A DNA stretch of 17,708 nt from an uncultured Collinsella sp. (lineage in GTDB: Bacteria; Actinomycetota; Coriobacteriia; Coriobacteriales; Coriobacteriaceae). The stretch is taken from NCBI GenBank assembly GCA_900544645.1, contig UQWG01000039.1, forward strand, positions 1 through 17,708, given 5' to 3'. A program made the position numbers and the translations under genes. The notes under the pieces are model-generated. The model was not told the DNA's origin and did not search any database. It saw only the letters and a program-made list of their open reading frames with translations. Shown here piece after piece: positions 13,632 through 17,708 of the stretch (positions are counted from its first letter, which is position 1; the number at the start of each line of letters is the position of its first letter).

Positions 13632-14507
13632 ATGTTCGATATGGTTTCACGCCGCGGTTTTGTCTCGCTTTCTGCTGCCGCTGCCGCCGGCCTTGGCCTT
13701 GCCGGCTGCTTGGGCAACAAGACGTCCGAGCCCGCTGGTTCCGATGCCGGCTCCGTCAAGTCTTCCTCTAAGAAGAAGACTGTCGAGCTGCAGGTCTTTG
13801 CCGCTAACTCGCTCGAGAAAGCTCTGCCCGAGGTCCAGGAGCTCTACACCGAGCAGACCGGCACCACGTTTGCCGACACGCAGTTTAAGGCGTCTGGCGA
13901 CCTTGTCGAGCAGATGCGCGCCGGTGCCGCCGTCGACGTGCTCATCACGGCCTCCAAGGGCACCATGGACGACGCCGAAGCCGCCGAGCTCGTCGATGCC
14001 GACACGCGTGAGGACATGTTCGTCAACGACCTCGTGATCATTCGCGCCGAGGGCTCCGATACTAAGGTCGAGGCCATCGCCGACGTCGCGAATCTGGACG
14101 GTAAGATTGCCATTGGCGACGCCAAGACCGTCCCCGCCGGCAAGTACGCCAACCAGGCCCTGGCCTCCGTGGGCCTCTACACCGGTACCGAGGGCGACGA
14201 CGGCGAGTATGCTCCCGAGCTCGCCGACAAGGTCGCACTGGCCGACAAGGTTGGCACCGCTGCTTCTTACGTCTCTACAGGCGACTGCCTGGCCGGTTTT
14301 GTCTACAGCTCCGATATCTTCCGCTACGACGGCATCGAGGAGGCCTTCGTGTGCCCCGAGGACTCGCACAAGCCCATCGTGTATCCCGGCGCTGTCGCCG
14401 ATAGCTCCGAGCATGCCGACGAGGCCAAGGCGTTCATCGACTTCTGCCTGACCAACAAGAAAGCCCAGAAGATTTGGGCCAAGTACGGCTTTGAGCTTTC
14501 CGCGTAG
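13632..14507 (+). CDS. modA: Molybdate ABC transporter substrate-binding lipoprotein ModA
   Basis: A 291-residue periplasmic-type binding protein. The N terminus has a twin-arginine-like SRRGFVSL (6-13), a short hydrophobic Ala/Gly/Leu stretch, and a lipobox LAGC with Cys26, so it is probably exported, perhaps by Tat, and anchored as a lipoprotein. The mature part shows the ModA pattern: AANSLEKALPEVQ near the start, SGDLVEQMRAGAAVDVLITAS, NDLVII, VPAGKYANQAL, GTAASYVSTGDCLAGFVYSSD, and IVYPGAV. It captures molybdate, probably also tungstate, and delivers it to ModBC. The start is the ATG at 13632, six bases after GAAAGGG; a TTG at 13626 is in frame but too close to that site. It is first in the modABC operon. 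Confidence 0.92.
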   Translation: MFDMVSRRGFVSLSAAAAAGLGLAGCLGNKTSEPAGSDAGSVKSSSKKKTVELQVFAANSLEKALPEVQELYTEQTGTTFADTQFKASGDLVEQMRAGAAVDVLITASKGTMDDAEAAELVDADTREDMFVNDLVIIRAEGSDTKVEAIADVANLDGKIAIGDAKTVPAGKYANQALASVGLYTGTEGDDGEYAPELADKVALADKVGTAASYVSTGDCLAGFVYSSDIFRYDGIEEAFVCPEDSHKPIVYPGAVADSSEHADEAKAFIDFCLTNKKAQKIWAKYGFELSA

Positions 14508-14575
14508 TGCGGCTTGGCGCGATAATTCCATCGTTTTGTTTTTCACTTCGTCCTTGTATTCGCTTGGAGCTTTTC

Positions 14576-16018
14576 GTGCTTAATAGATTCCGCATGCTTG
14601 TCGCCTGTGCTTTGACCTTCGCGCTTTGCTGGGTGCCGGGATTTGCGTTTGCCGGGGACGCTGAGCACGGGGCCCAGGTTGCTGCGACCGCTCATGGGCT
14701 TTCCTATGGGATCGAAGGTTTTGAGCGGTTGGCCAAGGGGACCGCTCGTGCCATGGAGGGCCAGCCTGAGGGCTACCGGTTTCCCGTTGACGAGGACGTG
14801 GACCTTGTAGTGGCGCCTGCCGCCGATCGCGTTGTGGTGTGGATATCGCCCAAGGCGGTCGAGAAGTATGGGTTGGATCCGCAGGACAACGAGTGCGTAT
14901 CGGGTCTCAAGGCCCTCGTCTGTGAGCTCGACAGCGCAAACTGCATGGGAGGTGCGCAGCTGGGGGACGTGGATCTTCCTTGGTATGTCACGGCGGAAAC
15001 AACGTTTGATGCCGGCGGGTATACCTATAGCTTTGACGAGCGCGGTGCGGATGGGGACCGCTATGTGGTGATTGCATCAGCCTCGGGTGATGCCAAGGGC
15101 GGCGCGCGTTGGCTTGATAGCGCTCAAATGGTAGAGGCATCGTCTGTCGTGTTGCGGGATGAGCAGGGCCCCTTGACCTCCTTGGCCTCCTTTTTGGGCG
15201 ACATCGACTATCGTCCGTTTTGGGTGTCTATCAAAACGAGCGGCCTCGCCCTGCTGATCTCCTTTGCGCTGGGCCTGTTTGCCGCATGGAAGACCATGGG
15301 TACTACGAGCCGTATCAAGGGCCTGCTCGACTCGGTCTTTACCATCCCTATGGTGCTGCCGCCCACGGTCTGCGGCTTTCTGCTCCTCATGCTGTTTGGT
15401 CGATCGACCGGGGTCGGTCGGTGGCTTATCGCGCATGGCATCTCGATCGTCTTTACGTGGCCCGCGGCGGTGATATCCGCCGTGGTGGTGTCGTTTCCCC
15501 TGGTCTACCGCACGGCGCTCGGAGCCTTCGAGAGCCTCGACACGCAGATGCTCGACGCCGCGCGAACCTTGGGATGGTCCGAACGTCGCATCTTTGCCAA
15601 GCTCATGATGCCGCTTGGCTGGCCCTCGATTGCCGCCGGCACGGTGCTCGCCTTCGCGCGTGCCATGGGCGAGTTTGGCTGCACCCTGTTCTTTGCGGGC
15701 AACTACGCCGGCATTACCCAGACCATCCCCATCGCCATCTACTTTGAGTGGATGGGCGGCAACACGTCGGTGGCGCTCTTTTGGGTCATCGTCGTAATCG
15801 TGTTCAGTTTCCTGGTCATCCTGTTCATCAATATGTACACCGCTCATTCGCAAAAGTATCGCGAGCGGGGCCTTTCCCGTGCGGAGCGCAAGCGGATCAA
15901 AGATCTTGCCGGACAGGGCGATTCGCTCGACCCGGCGGGCGGCGATGCCTTGCGTATCGATCGCGAGGCGCTGGCCGAGCTCATGCGCGATGATGCCGCT
16001 TTGCAGGGAGGTCGATAG
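14576..16018 (+). CDS. modB: Molybdate ABC transporter permease ModB with an extra N-terminal secreted domain
   Basis: A 480-residue protein, roughly twice the usual ModB length. Residues 1-26 form a clean signal peptide (basic start, hydrophobic MLVACALTFALCWV, AFA cleavage site). Residues 27 to about 212 form a hydrophilic domain with three cysteines (107, 116, 123) that I do not recognise. The permease follows from about 215: first helix at 219-238, then FTIPMVLPPTVCGFLLL, and the cytoplasmic EAA loop LDAARTLGWSERRIFAKLMMPLGWPSI (326-352) that docks on ModC. A charged tail (425-480) ends the protein. The chosen start is GTG at 14576, with GGAG six bases upstream; the frame is also open back to the modA stop. 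modC begins three bases after this gene. Confidence 0.88.
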   Translation: MLNRFRMLVACALTFALCWVPGFAFAGDAEHGAQVAATAHGLSYGIEGFERLAKGTARAMEGQPEGYRFPVDEDVDLVVAPAADRVVVWISPKAVEKYGLDPQDNECVSGLKALVCELDSANCMGGAQLGDVDLPWYVTAETTFDAGGYTYSFDERGADGDRYVVIASASGDAKGGARWLDSAQMVEASSVVLRDEQGPLTSLASFLGDIDYRPFWVSIKTSGLALLISFALGLFAAWKTMGTTSRIKGLLDSVFTIPMVLPPTVCGFLLLMLFGRSTGVGRWLIAHGISIVFTWPAAVISAVVVSFPLVYRTALGAFESLDTQMLDAARTLGWSERRIFAKLMMPLGWPSIAAGTVLAFARAMGEFGCTLFFAGNYAGITQTIPIAIYFEWMGGNTSVALFWVIVVIVFSFLVILFINMYTAHSQKYRERGLSRAERKRIKDLAGQGDSLDPAGGDALRIDREALAELMRDDAALQGGR

Positions 16019-16021
16019 GCC

Positions 16022-17092
16022 ATGTCGCTCGTTCTGGATATCAAAAAGCGCTATCCCGGGTTTATGCTCGACATGCAGCTTGAGGCCGGCGAGGATCGTG
16101 TGGCGCTGCTCGGTGCCTCGGGTTGCGGCAAGAGCTGTACGCTGCGCTGCATCGCCGGCGTGGAGACGCCCGACGAGGGCAAGATCGTCGTCAACGGCGT
16201 GACCTTTTTTGACTCGGCGACGGGCATCAACCTGTCGCCCCAGGAGCGAAAATGCGCCCTGCTGTTCCAAAACTATCAGCTGTTTCCCAACATGACGGTG
16301 GCCGATAACGTATGCGCCGGTGTAAAGGATGCGGGCGACGCCGCCGCGCGCAAAAAGCTCGCCGAGCGCTATCTGGGCATTTTCGGTCTGTCCGATTTTG
16401 CCGACCGCTATCCCGCGCGACTCTCGGGCGGTCAGCAACAACGTGTGGCGCTTGCCCGCATGGTGGCGGCGCATCCGGGCATTTTTATGTTCGACGAGCC
16501 CATGAGCGCACTCGATTCCTATCTTAAGAGCGCCCTCGAACAGAACATGCTCGACCTGTTCGATGTATGCAACCGCACCGTGCTCTACGTGAGCCACGAC
16601 ATCGACGAAGCGTGCCGCCTGTGCGGGCGCATCTGCGTGATGCACGACGGGCATGTGGAGGAGATCGGCTCCGTCGAGGACGTGGTCCGCCGTCCGCAGA
16701 CGCTGGCGGCACTGCGCCTGACGGGCTGCAAGAACACAAGCCGGGCGCGCAAGATCGGCGACGAAGAAGTTGAGGCCCTCGACTGGGGCATGACCTTTAA
16801 TGTGGGTCGCGAGGTTCCCGATAATGCAGCGTACCTGGGCATTCGCGCAAGCTACTTCCATGTTGACAATCGCGCTGAGCGGGGCCGCAACAGCTATGAC
16901 TTGCACGTGGCACGCGTGAGCGATTCGCGTTTTGAGCGCCTGGTGCTGCTGGACGTGCCGCGCGTCGATGCGCCCACGCGTCTGCAGTGGAAGGTCAACA
17001 AAGTGGGCGTGCCTGTCGACGAGCTGCCGCAAGCAGGCGAGACGCTGTGCATGCATTTTGATGCCAGCAGGATCCATTTGGTTTGTCGATAG
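16022..17092 (+). CDS. modC: Molybdate ABC transporter ATP-binding protein ModC
   Basis: A 356-residue ABC ATPase. Walker A is GASGCGKS (31-38), the Q-loop is in LFQNYQLFPN (Gln83), the signature is LSGGQQQR (134-141), Walker B is IFMFDEP (154-160, catalytic Glu159), and the switch histidine is His192 in YVSHD. After about residue 240 comes an accessory domain shorter and less clear than a typical Mop/TOBE domain; it may bind molybdate or regulate transport. The protein powers molybdate import through ModB. The ribosome binding site GGGAGG (16006-16011) lies within the end of modB, three bases separate the genes, and coupling is likely. A stem-loop at 17104-17140 ends the operon. Confidence 0.92.
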   Translation: MSLVLDIKKRYPGFMLDMQLEAGEDRVALLGASGCGKSCTLRCIAGVETPDEGKIVVNGVTFFDSATGINLSPQERKCALLFQNYQLFPNMTVADNVCAGVKDAGDAAARKKLAERYLGIFGLSDFADRYPARLSGGQQQRVALARMVAAHPGIFMFDEPMSALDSYLKSALEQNMLDLFDVCNRTVLYVSHDIDEACRLCGRICVMHDGHVEEIGSVEDVVRRPQTLAALRLTGCKNTSRARKIGDEEVEALDWGMTFNVGREVPDNAAYLGIRASYFHVDNRAERGRNSYDLHVARVSDSRFERLVLLDVPRVDAPTRLQWKVNKVGVPVDELPQAGETLCMHFDASRIHLVCR

Positions 17093-17103
17093 CGCCGGGT
17101 AAT

Positions 17104-17140
17104 GCCGTCGGGGATATAAGCCTCGACGGCTTCGTCTTGT
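17104..17140 (+). terminator. Terminator of modABC
   Basis: A 10-bp stem, 17104-17113 with 17121-17130 (one G-U), loop ATATAAG, followed by the T-rich TTCGTCTTGT. It starts 11 bases after the modC stop. Confidence 0.7.
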
Positions 17141-17225
17141 CGTTCGCCGAATGAGGAATGACAAACCTTTATCAATCAAGATAATTATTTATTAAACGAC
17201 GGCACACGACGCTGTCGTACGAATG

Positions 17226-17273
17226 TCAACGGTGTTCGCATGGTCGACGACCGTTGATATAGTTGACCTCAAC
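17226..17273 (+). promoter_or_regulatory. Promoter with two dyads upstream of the last gene
   Basis: TTCGCA (17235-17240) and TATAGT (17258-17263) with 17-bp spacing form a plausible promoter with a start near 17270. A perfect 8-bp inverted repeat, TCAACGGT (17226-17233) and ACCGTTGA (17250-17257), brackets the -35 and abuts the -10. A second dyad, GTTGA-CC-TCAAC (17262-17273), covers the expected start site. Both are placed as repressor operators would be. Confidence 0.5.
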
Positions 17274-17293
17274 TTGTAAAGGAGGGTGCGCAT

Positions 17294-17362
17294 ATGCCGC
17301 AGACGACATACATTCGCCGCGTTGCCGCGCGTGCCCTATATATGGCTCGGAGCCGCATATGA
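17294..17362 (+). CDS. Possible 22-residue Arg-rich leader peptide
   Basis: An ATG at 17294 follows a near-ideal AAAGGAGGG (17278-17286) by seven bases and opens a 22-codon ORF, MPQTTYIRRVAARALYMARSRI, with five arginines, ending in TGA at 17360-17362. The strong ribosome binding site, the position close to the predicted transcript start, and the stop lying in the loop of a stable hairpin (17346-17385) suggest a regulatory upstream ORF. A second ORF begins at 17359, overlapping the stop as ATGA, and runs 56 codons to 17529, past the start of the main gene. Translation of either is unproven. Confidence 0.35.
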   Translation: MPQTTYIRRVAARALYMARSRI

Positions 17363-17521
17363 GCAGGTATGTTCACGGCTCCGGGAGAGACGACGCACAA
17401 CTAAATAATCGACCGCAAAGCAGGTTCCCCAAAATTCCGGGTTTAGGCGCGGCTGGGTTTTCGCCACCCACCGTGCAGCAATACCGTAGCTATTCATTTT
17501 TGGTTCGAGAGGGGAACCGTT
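17340..17521 (+). promoter_or_regulatory. Structured 5' leader with alternative pairings of the ribosome binding site (riboswitch-like candidate)
   Basis: Three structures are visible. Hairpin 1 pairs 17346-17355 with 17376-17385 over 10 bp. Hairpin 2 pairs 17447-17452 and 17454-17458 with 17466-17476 over 11 bp, with one bulged C. GGTTCCCC (17423-17430) can pair perfectly with GGGGAACC (17511-17518), which contains the Shine-Dalgarno GGGG of the gene at 17522. The same region can instead fold locally, GGTTC (17502-17506) with GAACC (17514-17518), leaving GAGAGGG in an open loop. The two folds exclude each other. I do not recognise a known riboswitch class. Confidence 0.5.
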
Positions 17522-17708
17522 ATGGCTGAAGAATTTGATTTCCATCCGATGTGGGAGAGCCTCGGCATGAATCTTGCCGACCACGACATGCTGTTGGGCG
17601 CCGTGGGCCAGATGTACGGCGATATGTTCCTGACGCAGAACAATCGCCCCAAGTCCACGTCCTACCTGGACTTTGTGGCCACCAACATCCATAGCGGCCG
17701 TATTAAGG
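17522..17708 (+). CDS. 2-hydroxyacyl-CoA dehydratase-family protein, N-terminal part
   Basis: Only the first 62 codons are visible before the right edge. The protein begins MAEEFDFHPMWESLGMNLADHDMLLGAVGQMYGDMFLTQNNRP and continues SYLDFVATNIHSGRIK. The MW..LGMNL..HD.L......YGD....Q.NRP pattern followed by a Y.DFV segment resembles the N terminus of proteins related to 2-hydroxyacyl-CoA dehydratase subunits (HgdB/BcrC type, including double-cubane cluster reductases) in anaerobes. These bind iron-sulfur clusters and catalyse radical dehydration or low-potential reduction; the cluster cysteines would lie beyond the edge, so the assignment is moderate. The ATG follows GAGAGGGG (17507-17514) by seven bases. 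The gene is preceded by an elaborate leader, which implies regulated expression. Confidence 0.55.
   Translation, partial: MAEEFDFHPMWESLGMNLADHDMLLGAVGQMYGDMFLTQNNRPKSTSYLDFVATNIHSGRIK

Noticed and set aside
15077..17179. A 700-codon open frame on the minus strand opposite modB and modC
   Set aside because: It lies fully antisense to two well-supported genes, and its composition is that of a GC-rich shadow frame with no recognisable domains.
17500..17520. GGTTCGAGA as a tRNA T-arm
   Set aside because: The flanking bases do not form a T-stem and no acceptor, D or anticodon arms surround it.
17336..17692. Minus-strand frame across the leader and the start of the last gene as a real protein
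   Set aside because: It overlaps the start of a well-initiated plus-strand gene and has no supporting ribosome binding site; it is kept only as a hint of a repeated element.

Overview
The window looks like a chromosomal segment of a gut-type Coriobacteriia actinomycete, most likely Collinsella or a close relative. This rests on the moderately high GC content, the use of TTG and GTG starts beside strong GGAGG-type ribosome binding sites, a four-domain S1 protein, a class A RNase P RNA, and an anaerobe's gene set (cysteine desulfidase/serine dehydratase-like, C_GCAxxG_C_C protein, 2-hydroxyacyl-CoA dehydratase-like, molybdate uptake and molybdenum cofactor genes). The species assignment is inference from style and gene content, not from a database search.

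Layout. 1-329: C-terminal end of a CyuA/UPF0597-type protein (+). 422-1180: HAD-family phosphatase (-), convergent with it across a 21-bp-arm hairpin. 1496-2662: ribosomal protein S1 (+), with a terminator. 3001-3362: RNase P RNA, followed by a 97-nt nested palindrome. 3597-4232: YigZ/IMPACT protein (+). 4300-4746: C_GCAxxG_C_C protein (-). 4977-6260: PLP-dependent O-acetylhomoserine sulfhydrylase-type enzyme (+). 6404-7708: DHA2-like MFS exporter (+). 7866-8444: xanthine phosphoribosyltransferase (+). 8528-8908: small GGQ release-factor-like rescue protein (+). 8994-11465: a diacylglycerol kinase-type lipid kinase downstream of a CLC antiporter of the fluoride-type clade (both -). 11676-13428: moeA and a mogA/moaB-type gene (+). 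13632-17092: modABC molybdate ABC transporter (+). 17226-17521: promoter and structured leader. 17522-end: start of a probable 2-hydroxyacyl-CoA dehydratase subunit (+).

How it fits together. The right third is a molybdenum module: ModABC imports molybdate, and MogA/MoaB-type and MoeA proteins adenylate molybdopterin and insert the metal. The left two thirds are mainly housekeeping (translation, RNA processing, purine salvage, sulfur amino acids, ribosome rescue). No phage, insertion sequence, CRISPR array or tRNA is visible.

The most unusual points are four. First, the roughly 250-nt leader before the last gene holds a short Arg-rich upstream ORF, a second overlapping ORF, several stable hairpins, and two mutually exclusive pairings of the ribosome binding site. 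Second, ModB carries an extra secreted domain of about 185 residues ahead of its permease part. Third, there is a large nested palindrome directly after rnpB. Fourth, a small family of perfect palindromes sits at gene ends and shares arm and core sequences.
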